A stretch of DNA of 64,000 nt, from contig JAESUZ010002877.1 in assembly GCA_017311185.1 (NCBI GenBank), positions 1 to 64,000 of the forward strand, read 5' to 3'. Source of the DNA: Proteles cristata cristata (taxonomy: Eukaryota > Chordata > Mammalia > Carnivora > Hyaenidae). Under the pieces are notes generated by a model. That model was not told the origin of the DNA and did no database searches. It saw only the letters and a list, made by a program, of their open reading frames with translations. The position numbers and the translations under genes were made by a program. The stretch's first letter is position 1, and every line of letters begins with the position of its first letter. Shown here piece after piece: positions 34,390 to 45,409 of the stretch.

Positions 34390-34409
34390 AAAGGGCAAAG
34401 CAATTTCAG

Positions 34410-35130
34410 AAGTAGAGAGTTACAGCATTTTCAGATGGACCAATCTGACTGAGATGTTCTTCATCTCTGAAAACCATCCAAAGGGGAAACTGAAGAGCTC
34501 TTCCCTCACCTCCATCTCTGACCTGAAAAGAGGAACAAAGGAAGACCCAAACCCATGGGCAAAGCCAGGAGGGAGACACTGGGGGGTGTGTACATGTGGG
34601 AAGGTCTTCAAATGGTCCAAGAGGGCCCAGGAGCTCTGATTCTGCTCCAGGAAGCCTTCTGAGGACAAGTAACTAAAGGGTGCAGCAAGACGGACTCAAA
34701 AACAAATCTCTTCCTACCAAGCACCATTTCCATACCTGAGGGTGTCAACATCTGTGGGAGAGGCCCAACTGGAAGGAAGGAGGGAGGCAAGAAAGGGCTA
34801 CCATAGGTTTATTTTCATCATTATGTCCCAAGATGTGAGCTTAGACTGAAGAGTGAAAGATGCCTCTTTCAGAATGGGGAGGAGACTAGAAACCTGAGTG
34901 AGGGCTGAAGAGCCTACAGCAACCACAAACAAATTCCCTGGGTGAACAGCCAAGAAAGAAAAGCCACTATTAGCAAAGGGTTCTTGGAAATGAAAATATT
35001 CTTTATTGAATGTGATTTTTCACGTTGTAAAGGAATGGTCATCAGAAAAAAACATCTATTCAATACATGTTGCTGTGATGACACCCTAACCTTATTTTTG
35101 AGATCACTGAGGTTTTTTCCTTTTGTTAAA
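34410..35130. other. Intronic sequence without recognised features
   Basis: Balanced composition, no repeat named. Open frames on both strands at 34420-34790 are short and unrelated to anything I recognise. Confidence 0.5.
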
Positions 35131-35134
35131 AAAT

Positions 35135-35490
35135 CTTGCTGGGACATCTAAATACAAATTTAAAAAAATGAATAAATAGAGCAAGATCAGAACAGTGTGA
35201 ATGTAGCCAGCTCCCATTTGTGTAAAAAAGGATAAAGAATATACACAACCATACACACAGACACACAAAACACACTGAAACACATATACGTAAGGTTGGT
35301 ATGCGCACAGAACAATTATGAAAAGATTTACAAAAAACTAGGCACCTCCATGGGGAAAGAACTGGTTAGCTAGGGGTCCAGGAGAGAGGAAAACTAATTG
35401 TTTACTACATTTCATTTATAACCTTTTGAATTTTGTACCATCAATATGTAGTTATTTATTACAAAAATAAATTATTCAAAGGTCAAAAAG
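35135..35490 (+). mobile_element. L1M 3' end
   Basis: CCCATTTGTGTAAAAAAGGA, AGAATATACACAACCATACA, CTGGTTAGCTAGGGGTCCAG and CCTTTTGAATTTTGTACCAT then AAAAATAAATT match an L1M 3' UTR in sense orientation. Confidence 0.7.
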
Positions 35491-35684
35491 TCAAGTTCTC
35501 ATAAGATTTAAGCAGGTAACAAAGTTAACTCTGGGTACTGGTCAAGTATCCAAAACGCGCCCCAGTTCCAACCAGGTGGGTACAGGGCTCAGCATTACAG
35601 GGCTGAAGGAGTTCACTGTTCAACACTTATTATGCCTTCAAATCCAGATTTGATCATCAGTGAAAGGCAGAGACTCAGGTAAGT

Positions 35685-35930
35685 GAAGAACAGCATGGGT
35701 TTGTAGTCAAACATGCCTGGGCTCAAATGTAGGCTCTGGCACTCATAAACTGGGTGACCTTTTCACGTTACTGAACTTCTCTGACCTTTAGCTCCCTCAG
35801 AGGCAATTACAATTACTTTCCTGGATTACTGGGGATTCAATCACATATGTCAATTTCACCCAGGCATTCAATAAAGGATTCTTGAAATAGGCCAAATACC
35901 AGGCACATTGTAGACATTTGGCAAATGCTC
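35685..35930 (+). repeat. MIR
   Basis: ATGGGTTTGTAGTCAAACAT, GCCTGGGCTCAAATGTAGGC, AAACTGGGTGACCTTTTCAC and TTCTCTGACCTTTAGCTCCC are sense MIR. Confidence 0.85.
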
Positions 35931-36234
35931 CATTCCTTCCCAAACCTCTACCTCTGTTTGCTGAGGGAACCAAAGGATGGGAAGACATGCAGATCTGTCT
36001 ATCTGCAGGATCTGTGAATGGCAGTTGGTTATGTATTTTTCATCATATTTTTCTTGTCTTAGGATGATGTTCACTAGCTCTGAAAGCAAACGCTTAAAAC
36101 GAAAACATATGTTTGGGTTCCCCAGATCATATTTACTCAGTTTTCTCTGGCTGGAATCATCTTTTCCTCTTCTGAATGCTTGTAACAATTTATTTGTGTG
36201 TGTCTTACCACATTTAGCTCACTCTACCTTGTGT

Positions 36235-36390
36235 TACAGCCACTTATGTATGTACTTTTCTCTCCTTCTGGACAATGCACACTGAGGATGGCTGAATGAC
36301 ATCTGATTAATTTTTGTTTCATGCGCAGTGCCTAGTAGGATGCCTTACGCATAACAGGTGCTTAACAAATATTTACCCCATGAATGAAAG
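36235..36390 (+). repeat. L2 3' end fragment
   Basis: CGCAGTGCCTAGTAGGATGC, CATAACAGGTGCTTAACAAA and TATTTACCCCATGAATGAAA are the L2 terminus. Confidence 0.7.
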
Positions 36391-36739
36391 TAAGGAAACT
36401 CATAACTACTACTCATTTTTTTTTTTTAGCAACAACCAAATTTCTATGCAAAAAAATAGTCAACCCTGTGTTTCTACAGAGATGTAATCTCTGTAACAGG
36501 ACCACTGTCTGAACTTTGAATAGTGCCTAGGGTGTTATCTGTGTTCAACTAACACTTAGCCACAAAATGTAAGCAAGCTCTTCTGTAGATTCCAAACAAA
36601 AATAAATTCATCTTCCTAGATGCAAATGTTGTAGCAGGACCTTAGACACCAATATTCCTTAGTGATAAGATCAGTTTTTACCTCAAGTAACAAAATAGAA
36701 GAAATTAGGAGGATTTATTGCTTAGGAGACTATAATTTG

Positions 36740-37130
36740 TATGGATACTAATACTTCTGTCTTTCTTCCCAATAATACTGCCCCAATTTTTGTTTGGGTA
36801 ATGATGTGTGCCCACCTAAAAAAAGGTGTATTTCCCAATCTCTCTTGTACTTAGAAATAACCATGTGATATAGCTGTGAGATGTAAACAGAAGTTTCCAG
36901 GTACAGCTTTCGGGAAAGCTCTTTAAAGGGGGCAAACCGGGTTAGTACACAATTTTTGCCCTTTACTGTTCTTCCTCCCATCCAGAACAGATATCTAGGT
37001 GTTAGGTAGACCAGTCTTGGGCGGAAGTTACTTGCTAAGGATTGCAGAGGATAAAGACAAGAAAGGCACGGGCTCCTGACAGTACCACAGAGTTCAGTAG
37101 AGTCTAACTCTAGATTTTTGATTATATGAG
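36740..37130. repeat. Unnamed ancient interspersed repeat
   Basis: ACCATGTGATATAGCTGTGA, GATGTAAACAGAAGTTTCCA and CGGGAAAGCTCTTTAAAGG resemble a widespread mammalian fossil containing a CCATGTGACATAG-like block. I cannot name the family. Confidence 0.4.
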
Positions 37131-37175
37131 GGAAAAAATATTTTCTAATTTGTTAAGCTATGGAGGCGGGGGACC

Positions 37176-37190
37176 GGGGGGGGGGGGAGG
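37176..37190 (+). repeat. G run
   Basis: Twelve consecutive G followed by AGGG, preceded by GGAGGCGGGGGACC. It has quadruplex potential on the plus strand. Confidence 0.85.
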
Positions 37191-38304
37191 GCAGTGTCTG
37201 TTAGATGCAGTGAAATGGAATCCTGAGCTGAGATATAATCCTCAATCTACCCAAGAGTCCAGCTTGTTTTAGCCTTAATATAATGCAAATGTGCTGTGTC
37301 TCAAAAAGGCAGATACTCTTTCCAAATACAGTAAAATATGTTCTAGGTTCCCAGCTGTTTAGTAATCATACTCTAATATACCAAACGGACAATGAGATCA
37401 CAATTCTGTACTGCCCAAACTTCCAAAGAGTCAGTAATGTAGACAAGTTCCCAGGTATTTCACCAAAGAAAGCCAAGGCTAAGTGTAATAGATTAAAGCA
37501 ATCAAATTTGATAAAGAAACCCAGAGAAATACTTAGGCAATATTAAAAAGCAGATATATTAATGAATTTATTAACTACTGGCAGAAATCAGCCTCTCATA
37601 CCAACTATTGGCTCCAATCCTACAACTCCATCAACAATAGATTATGTGAATTGTTTTGTCCTGATAGTCATTCATAAATGGATAGAAGAATAGAAAGTTC
37701 TCTTCATAAAAATTCTAAGAAATGTGTGTCTGGCTATACAATGTTAGCACTCCGCACTTGTGGGTTAACAGTCCAGGGAAGGGGCTACACCGTCATCAGT
37801 CAATGCCTTGGGAATGTGAGAGCTGTGTAAGCACTGGCCCCCACTCAAGACCTGGTCAACATATACAAGACTCTTGCTTCTTTATTGCGTGTGGGAAACG
37901 GTCATGCTGCAGTGAGGAGACTCAGAGAAAACCACAGTGTGAGGGTTGGCTTGGCCCCAGGCCAAAGACTGGAAAGGCCCTCCTTCTCCCACAACAGAAG
38001 GGTACTCGTGGGTGGGAAGGAGGAATTTCTGATAGACAGAACACAGACTGCAACTTGGAAGGTTATGGGGAAGCAAGATCTGGGCTCTCTTACTAGAAAG
38101 ATAATACTGTTCAGAGATTAAATTCTGGGAGGTTTTTTTTCCCCCCCTAAATTCCTTCCAGAAAAACACTTCTTTTTGTCTTTACTTGGGCTTCTTGGTG
38201 ATGGAGCAGAGCTGGATAGCTCTTTGTAGTGAAATAACTTTCTATATTCACTTTTCTTTTTTTAAACAAATGTTTTATTTTTAATAGGGCTTTTTGTTTT
38301 AAAA
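37191..38304. other. Intronic sequence without recognised features
   Basis: An open frame of 124 codons at 37722-38096 lacks a recognisable domain. No splice-flanked TTLL5-like peptide is present. The end is T-rich, leading into the SINE tail. Confidence 0.5.
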
Positions 38305-38521
38305 AATTTTTTTTTAATGTTTATTTTTATTTTTGAGAGAGAGAGATATATAGAGTGTAAACAGGGGAGGGGCAGAGGAAGAGGGAGACACAGAATCTGA
38401 AGAAGACTCCAGGCTCTGAGCTGTCAGCACACAGCCCAACGTGGGGCTCAAACTCATGAGCCATGAGATCATGACGTGAGCTGAAGTCAGACGTTCAACT
38501 GACTGAGCCACCCAGGTGCCG
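38305..38521 (-). mobile_element. SINEC, antisense, first of a tandem pair
   Basis: Runs from a T-rich tail through GAGAGAGATATATAGAGTG to GAGCCACCCAGGTGCCG, and directly abuts another SINE in the same orientation. Confidence 0.94.
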
Positions 38522-38522
38522 C

Positions 38523-38716
38523 TAATGTTTATTTTTGAGAGAGAGAGAACTTGAGCAGGGCAGGGGCAGAGAGACAGGGAAACACAGAATCCGAAGCAGG
38601 CTCCAGACTCTGAGCTGTCAGCACATAGCCCAACGTAGGGCTTTAACTCATGAATTGTGAAATCATGACCTGAGCTGAAGTCAGATGCTTAACTGACTGA
38701 GTCTTTCAGGTGCCTT
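38523..38716 (-). mobile_element. SINEC, antisense, second of a tandem pair
   Basis: Begins TAATGTTTATTTTTGAGAGA with almost no T run and ends GAGTCTTTCAGGTGCCTT. The previous SINE seems to have inserted into this one's A-tail. Confidence 0.92.
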
Positions 38717-39412
38717 CCCCCCTTTTTAAATTACAGTAGATAAAGTCAGGAAATGTTAACCTCTACCTCAATGCGTTAGTGTCTTTTTGTACCCCTTTTA
38801 CTTTGGTTCCATAAAAGCAAACATTTTTATGCATTATTCTCCCCACTGAGTTTTATCCTAAATTTGATAAAGTTCTCATTCCATAGTTCACAAAACTGCT
38901 TCTAGAATGTTGCTCTCCGGCAGCTCAAGGACTGGAATGGTACATCTTCCTGAGCATGAAAGATGCTGGTCCCTCACCTGACTACAACCAGCCAAGAGCT
39001 GTTCAAGGCAAAGAACACATTGTGTCATTTACACAATCATGTGATGCTGTAAAAAGCTTGGGGCCAAGGTGAGGGTGAGGGTAGCTGTTTCTATTTTAGC
39101 AAAAGCAAGCTTCCAAAAGGCCTTTGTCTCACAGTGTATGGAGTTCTTGGCTGTCTTCCACTCACAATGTTTGTCAGCTGGGACAAGACTGGCGGCTGAG
39201 CAAGAGAAACACAATACAACTTCTGGTACTGCCGAGAAGGCGGCGGGCAGTGCTGTAACCCTCACAGGAATGGGGCGGAAACCAGAAGATGCTACTGTTC
39301 CTACCAAGAGGGACTGAGGACACAAATACCTGAGACAGAGCTTTGTACTTGAGATAGATCTTTGAGTGGCCAAAGGTATTGAAAGGCCTCTGCCATTTCC
39401 TTTTATTTCTTT
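38717..39412. other. Intronic sequence without recognised features
   Basis: A somewhat GC-richer block at 39060-39320 has open frames on both strands (39069-39317 plus, 39029-39373 minus) but no recognised domain. Confidence 0.5.
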
Positions 39413-39447
39413 ATTTCTTTTTCTTTTTAAATGTTTTATTTATTTCT
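39413..39447 (-). mobile_element. SINEC tail of interrupted copy
   Basis: T-rich TTTTTAAATGTTTTATTTATTTC is the A-tail of the SINE that resumes at 39685. GTTTTATTTATTTCT at 39433-39447 is repeated at 39685-39699. Confidence 0.8.
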
Positions 39448-39684
39448 TTTTTTATTAAAAGTGTTTTTTTATACATTTTTTTAATGTTTTTATTTATTTC
39501 TAGGAGAGAGAGAGACAGCGTGAGCAGGGAGGGTCAGAGAGAGAGGGAGTCACAGACTGAAACAGGCTCCAGGCTCTGAGCTGGCAGTCAGCACAGAGCC
39601 CGACGCGGGGCTCGAACCCACGAACCGCGAGATCATGACCTAGCGAAAGTCGGACGCTTAACCGACTAAGCCACCCAGGCGCCC
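39448..39684 (-). mobile_element. SINEC nested inside another SINEC
   Basis: A full-length antisense SINE ending CCACCCAGGCGCCC, with a long irregular T-rich tail region at its start. It lies between the 15-bp duplicated copies of its neighbour's tail, so it inserted second. It is almost identical in body to the host SINE. Confidence 0.9.
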
Positions 39685-39884
39685 GTTTTATTTATTTCTA
39701 GGAGAGAGAGAGACAGCGTGAGCAGGGGAGGGTCAGAGAGAGAGGGAGTCACAGACTGAAACAGGCTCCAGGCTCTGAGCTGGCAGTCAGCACAGAGCCC
39801 GACGCGGGGCTCGAACCCATGAACCGCGAGATCATGACCCAAGCGAAAGTCGGACGCTTAACCGACTAAGCCACCCAGGCGCCC
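39685..39884 (-). mobile_element. SINEC host copy, body
   Basis: GTTTTATTTATTTCTAGGAG to CCACCCAGGCGCCCC. Its tail is at 39413-39447. It carries the GCGAAAGTCGGACGCTTA and GGCAGTCAGCAC variants. Confidence 0.93.
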
Positions 39885-40587
39885 CTTTTTCCTTTTATTT
39901 CTAAAATCAATTCAAGGAGGCTCTTTCTCCTTTAGCAACTAAGAAGGCTCTTCCTAATTCAAATGATCTGCTCTCAAGAGCAGCTGCAGATCTCAAGATG
40001 CAGCTGCTTATCTGGACAGAACAATTTAGTCACCAACCAACAAAAACCATTGTGTTCCGGGTGATTTCTAAGTCAACTGTGCTTGTACACGTGGGAAGCC
40101 ATGCTGGTCCTTAGCAGATATTTGGATATTCTCCTGACACCCTGTCATCCAATAAAACCAAAGATCCCAGCAGCAGTCTCTGAGCTGGCTTTTCAACAGC
40201 ACCAAGACAGGTGAGCTGATCATGGGTGAGGTGTGTGTTATGACCAAGAAGTCCAACCATGAGGCAGCTGGTTAGGCCCAGGGATATAGTCCATGACTAC
40301 AAAACCCAGTGAAACTAAGTAGCCTTGAGATATCACATAGATAACCTTCTCGAAGCAGCCCCCCCCACCCCCACCCCCCACCTTCCACTTTCACAACAGA
40401 ACCAATTAGTCCTACATTGGTAGAGGCTGACATTCTGAGGGCAAATTTAGACTCATGGCTGTGGATTCTGCTTTCCTTTCTGTTTCTTTCTCCTCCAATG
40501 CCCAGCGACATTTGAACACTGGTCACACACACTCAGAGAAGGTTGGTAGCCCAAGGTTTTTTGTCTTTTTTTGGAAACATGTTAATT
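39885..40587. other. Intronic sequence with a C-rich tract
   Basis: Contains C8-A-C5-A-C6 at about 40359-40380. Otherwise no recognised feature. Confidence 0.5.
40359..40382 (-). repeat. C-rich tract, quadruplex-capable on minus strand
   Basis: Runs of 8, 5 and 6 C separated by single A bases, so the TTLL5 sense strand carries G runs with one-base loops. Confidence 0.75.
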
Positions 40588-40813
40588 TCTTTTTTTTTTT
40601 TTTAAATGTTTTTAAATTCATTTCTGAGAGTGAGAGAGAGAGAGAGTGTATGAGCAGGGAGGGAGCGGGGGCGGGGGCGGGGGGGCAGGGGGAAGCAGTA
40701 GGCTTCCCTGCACTGACAGCAAAGAGCCCGATGTGGGGCTCGAACTCAGGCACCGTGAGATTGTGACCTGAGCCAAAGTTGGACATTCAACTGACTGAGC
40801 TACCCACATACCC
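40588..40813 (-). mobile_element. SINEC with G-rich expansion
   Basis: Antisense SINE. A segment of the middle has become GCGGGGGCGGGGGCGGGGGG at about 40667-40686. The tRNA head is mutated (GAGCTACCCACATACCCC). Confidence 0.9.
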
Positions 40814-40824
40814 CTGTCTTAGTT

Positions 40825-41017
40825 TCTTTAATGCATGTTCATTAGAAAAAGGAAAACCTTTTAAAAGTCATCTCAAATTCTACTCTCAGAGAACCTCTGG
40901 CAACATCTATACTTTTTTTCTGTGTATATATGAAATTATTTTGTACGTATATACATGTATTTCTGTGGGCTTACAAAAATAGGATCCTACGATATCTGAT
41001 ATTTTGGAGACTTTTTT
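40825..41017 (-). mobile_element. Antisense L1M, left segment
   Basis: TCTGTGTATATATGAAATTA, TACATGTATTTCTGTGGGC and TTACAAAAATAGGATCCTAC resemble an antisense L1M 3' UTR. It continues after the SINE at 41252. Confidence 0.6.
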
Positions 41018-41251
41018 CTTTTTTTTTAAAAAAAAATTTTTTTTAATGTTTTATTTATTTCTAGGAGAGAGAGAGAGAGACAGCGTGAGCAGGGGAGGGT
41101 CAGAGAGAGAGGGAGTCACAGACTGAAACAGGCTCCAGGCTCTGAGCTGGCAGTCAGCACAGAACCCGATGCGGGGCTCGAACCCACGAACCGCGAGATC
41201 ATGACCTAAGGGAAAGTCGGACGCCTAACCGACTAAGCACCCAGGCGCCCC
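41018..41251 (-). mobile_element. SINEC nested in L1M, young-type
   Basis: A full-length antisense copy with TTTATTTCTAGGAGAG and GGCAGTCAGCAC variants. TGGAGACTTTTTT is duplicated on both sides. One base is lost in the head (CTAAGCACCCAGG). Confidence 0.94.
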
Positions 41252-41795
41252 TGGAGACTTTTTTTCATTCAAATATCTAACTTGAGCATATCTTCACATC
41301 TAGGAGGGTAGGTTTCAATCACTGTTTTAAATGGCTACATATTTTCATGGATAGCTTATCATAATTACTTAACCAGACAACAGTAGAATACTATAAGCAG
41401 ACACAGTATAATACAAATCTATATTTGTAATTACGGAAGTATGTTCATATTTTAACTGGGGAAAAGGGAAAGAATCTTATACTTCTATTTTGAAACTACA
41501 CACACATACAAATACATATTCAGGTTGTCACCAGTTTGTTCTGCTATTTAAGAATAGTGCTCTGACTAACATGGTGTTATGTCTATCTATCTTTTTACAT
41601 GTGCTGGATCATTTCCTTAGAATAATTTCCTTTAAGTAGACTAGCTAGTTCAGACGGTTGCTTTTTCTGCTTTAAATCTTCTTTATATATATTTTTAAAC
41701 TGCCCCCTGGTAAGACTGTACCAATCACGTTTCCACTAGCCTGTTTGAGAAGATAACAGTTTACTTATCTTTCCTTGATTACTGTGAAGAAACAG
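41252..41795 (-). mobile_element. Antisense L1M, right segment
   Basis: TCAGGTTGTCACCAGTTTG, TAAGAATAGTGCTCTGACTA, ACATGTGCTGGATCATTTCC and CAGACGGTTGCTTTTTCTGC match the antisense L1M pattern of small-print 3' UTR text. Confidence 0.65.
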
Positions 41796-41910
41796 CATAT
41801 GTCCCATGAAAAGGTGGCTCATGATTTGATGCTACTACCGTTCTTTTTTTCTTTTTAGAAGATATTTATGCCTTCAGACAAATATGCTAAAAATCTACAC
41901 ATATAGCATT

Positions 41911-42106
41911 TAAAAAATTTTTTAAATATTTATTTGAGAGAGAGAGAGATCCAGTGCAAGTGGAGAGGGAGACACAGACTCTGAAGCAGGCTCCAGGCTC
42001 TGAGGTGTCAGCCCAGAGCCCGATGTGGGGCTAGAACCCACGACCCATGAGATCATGACTGAGCTGAAGTTAGACACTCAACCGACTGAGCCACTGAGGC
42101 ACCCCC
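41911..42106 (-). mobile_element. SINEC, antisense
   Basis: TTTTTAAATATTTATTTGAG to GAGCCACTGAGGCACCCCC. The flanks CATATAGCATT and CAGATAGCATT form the target duplication. Confidence 0.93.
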
Positions 42107-42288
42107 AGATAGCATTCTTTTAATCATTTTATAATGGTATTAATCATCCTTTCTACGTTTTCTTCTTACATCTTCTCTCTAGCAATCGTGAACAAATTCA
42201 TCTGCATTCATTTTCAATTGTCCGGGTAAATAAATTTAAGTTAATAAAATCACATAGCCAATTAATATTTTCTGAGCCTTGAACTTCT

Positions 42289-42517
42289 TTTTTTTTTTAA
42301 ATTTTTTTTTTAATGTTTTATTTATTTCTAGGAGAGAGATAGAGACAGCATGAGCAGGGGAGGGTCAGAGAGAGAGGGAGTCACAGACTGAAACAGGCTC
42401 CAGACTCTGAGCTGGCAGTCAGCACAGAGCCGGACTCGGGGTTCGAACCCACAAACCGTGAGATCATGACCTAAGTGAAAGTTGGACGCTTAACCGACTA
42501 AGCCACCCAGGCGCCCC
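42289..42517 (-). mobile_element. SINEC with perfect 19-bp target duplication, young-type
   Basis: A full-length antisense copy ending CCACCCAGGCGCCCC. TTCTGAGCCTTGAACTTCT is repeated exactly at 42270-42288 and 42518-42536, suggesting recent insertion. Confidence 0.96.
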
Positions 42518-42619
42518 TTCTGAGCCTTGAACTTCTAAAACAATGTAAGATCATTTTAACCAATTTCTGCTTCCAGCATGGGGGTGGGGAGTAACTAAAG
42601 CCCCCAGGTTGAAATTACA

Positions 42620-43140
42620 ATACTATGTATATTGAAGGTTAAAAGTAATACATAATAGAAGAGATACGTGCACACCTATGTTCATTGAAGCGTTATTCAC
42701 AACAGTTAAGATGCAGAAGCATTCTAAGTGCCCATGAAGAGATGAATGGATAAAGATAATGTAGACACATATTGTAGAACATCATTCAGTCTTCAAAAAA
42801 GAAAGAAAACCTGTAATATACTATGACACGGGTGAACCTTTAGGACATTCACTAAGTGAAATAACACAGTCAGGAAAAAGAGGAGTACTATATGATCCCA
42901 CTGATGTGAGGTATCTAAGTAATCGAACTCCTAGAAACACAAAGTAGAATGGTGGTTGCCAGGGTGAGGGGAGGGGCACATAGGGATTTGTTCAATGAAC
43001 ACAGAGTTTGAGTCATACAAGATGAAAAAGTTTTGTTGGTCTGTTATACAACAATGTCCATATAGTCAACAACACTGTGCTATACGCTTAAAATTGTTAA
43101 GATGGTAAGTTTGTACTATGTGTTTATACCATAAGGGAGA
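42620..43140 (+). mobile_element. L1M 3' part
   Basis: CACACCTATGTTCATTGAAG, CGTTATTCACAACAGTTAAG, GAATGGTGGTTGCCAGGGTG and TACGCTTAAAATTGTTAAGA follow L1M ORF2 end and 3' UTR, with many stops. Confidence 0.85.
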
Positions 43141-43154
43141 AAAACAAATAATAT

Positions 43155-43400
43155 ATAGTAAGAGCTATGGATTTTTACTGAGCTTTTACCATGGGTCAAC
43201 ATCATCCTAAACACTTTACATGCAATTATCTCATTTAATTCTCCCAAACGCTGGGTCCCATCATCATCTCCATACACTGAGGAAGAAATCACGGCACAAA
43301 AGGTCCCATAATTTGTCCACAATGGCACAGCTACTAAGTAGTAAGCTGGATCCATGCCCACGGCCCTGACTGATTTCAGAGACCACTATACAACACTGCC
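43155..43400 (-). repeat. MIR
   Basis: ACTGAGCTTTTACCATGGGT, ACACTTTACATGCAATTATC, TCATTTAATTCTCCCAAACG and GGCACAGCTACTAAGTAGTA are antisense MIR. Confidence 0.88.
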
Positions 43401-44455
43401 TTCCTTATTTACGCTATGCTGACTCCCCTTTAAAGCAAATCCACTGAAATCATATTTCCCTTCTAAAGCAAATCTAAAGGAAACCTAGCAATGTGTCCAA
43501 TTTTCATCAACTGCATTTGAAAGACCCAGATTTCTCTAGCTTTACTCTAAGGAGGAAAGCTTGAAAACAAATGGTCTATAAGCAAATTTTTCTTATTTAT
43601 TTTAAAAGTTAACAGAAGTCTGTATATATGTATGTACGTATATAAATAAAGATAATCTCAAAAGATCAGCAAGACCCCAGATTGAGAGTTCAATTGGTTA
43701 GAAAAGAACAATTCATAGCATCATTTTCAATCGTCCCTTATCTTTTACTGGCAGTTTTAGGGAATTGTTCTATATCAGGGCTCTTGTTCTGATAATGTGT
43801 CTGTGTCTTACATCTCCTGATGAGTAAAATGAAATAATCAGACAAGGAAATCTTTAAGTTCCCCTACAACTTTAAATTCAGAATTCATAAGTATCTTATT
43901 TGCCTCTGCCTTCAAATGTATGGTCTGTTTTGTTTGGCTCAGAGTCTCACATGGTTGACCTAGTGTGCATCTTGCTCAGGACCTGCTGTCATCCACTTCA
44001 ACTTCTTCCTGTGGCTGCATCCATTTCATATGGATGGGGTTCTTGATCTTTCAGGATGAAGTTTTCTATTATCTCACAGTTATTGCTGTGAGTCCCTCAT
44101 ATGTCCACAGACAAAGAGAAACAAAGCACAGGTCACAGAGTAAGGGTGGGGAATGAAACCGGTCACCAGGCAACTGGCATAAAAACACATTTAAGCATAT
44201 ACAACAAACAAGGCCAATTCCAAGCAGCTGGTGGGTGGACAGTTGCCTTTTAATATATTCACAGCCAAGCACAGTTCTATACTTTGATTCACTATGTTGA
44301 TCTTTTCTTTTGTGTTTGTGTGTTTGGGTCTATAGTAGCAGCAGCAACAATAAATTTGGAATGTCTTATCTGATGATAAATATGTAAAACGAGAAGAAAA
44401 TGAAGGGTCGCTTCTCTCAAGAGGGAGAGAGAGAGAGTGGAAAAGAGCTTTGGAA
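43401..44455. other. Intronic sequence without recognised features
   Basis: Includes an alternating GTATATATGTATGTACG stretch near 43622 and a GA run near 44424. No exon is recognised. Confidence 0.5.
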
Positions 44456-44459
44456 GCCT

Positions 44460-44612
44460 TCTGACCTGGTTTGAATATTATTTCTGCAATTAGCTAGCTG
44501 TGCAACCTTGTGTGACCTGCTTGAACTCTTTGAATTCCCTCCTCAGTGGTATGGAGAGAACAGTACATCATTTAGCACACAGGAGGCACTCACACTGCAT
44601 CCATTTCCCTGC
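44460..44612 (+). repeat. MIR
   Basis: GACCTGGTTTGAATATTATT, AGCTAGCTGTGCAACCTTGT and TTTAGCACACAGGAGGCACT are sense MIR. Confidence 0.8.
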
Positions 44613-45405
44613 CCCTCACCTTCCTCCTTCCAAGGCTGCAGAGGGATACTATCTAGCAACAGCTTAGAAAACAACCGGTGGTAATCAAGGGACTTCTATT
44701 GCTAGTAGTGATGAATCAGCATAATGAACTGATACCTATATTATAATAATGCATCAAGAATCACATTTATATGGGATTGAAAAAGCAAGTGTAGTACTAA
44801 TCATGCAAGACTGTCATCTACGGTAGTCACATTTGTAGACACCTGTCATACATCCTAGTAGCCTTCTCATAAACACCATCATAGAAATAAAATTAAAATA
44901 CTGTGACCAGAAACAATAATGGGGTGGAAAGGACAAAGTGATAACTGGAGAGGTGATTCCTATGTTATTAATAACAGCCCACAGAAGCGCTCCAGGTCTT
45001 CAAACTTCTAGCACATATTTCAGGATACTGCACAACTCAGCAGTCCCTAACCCTTTTACTAAATAATAAAAGCACAAAGAAGGTAAATTGTAGGCATTTA
45101 CAAGAGTTTTCAGCTCAGGAACACCTTCTTCAGACATTTAAGAATCTGAGATAACTGGGATAATGTCTAGACCCGAGTTGAAACATGTTCACAAAGTAGA
45201 CCTTCCTTTTTTATGACCATGTAAATGAACAGGAATAGACTAGTTCCGATACCTGAAGATAACTTTTCCAGCACCGTTTCATAGGTGTCAGTAAGTACAC
45301 CTGTTCTAAGTATGCTGTAACTTACAACTTATGTAATAATGCAGACAGCTTAATATATAAAATATGTACGAATGCCTTTATATTTTGTGAAGGTGGTGGC
45401 ATATC
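44613..45405. other. Intronic sequence without recognised features
   Basis: AT-rich, no named repeat and no supported gene. Confidence 0.5.
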
Positions 45406-45409
45406 GCAC

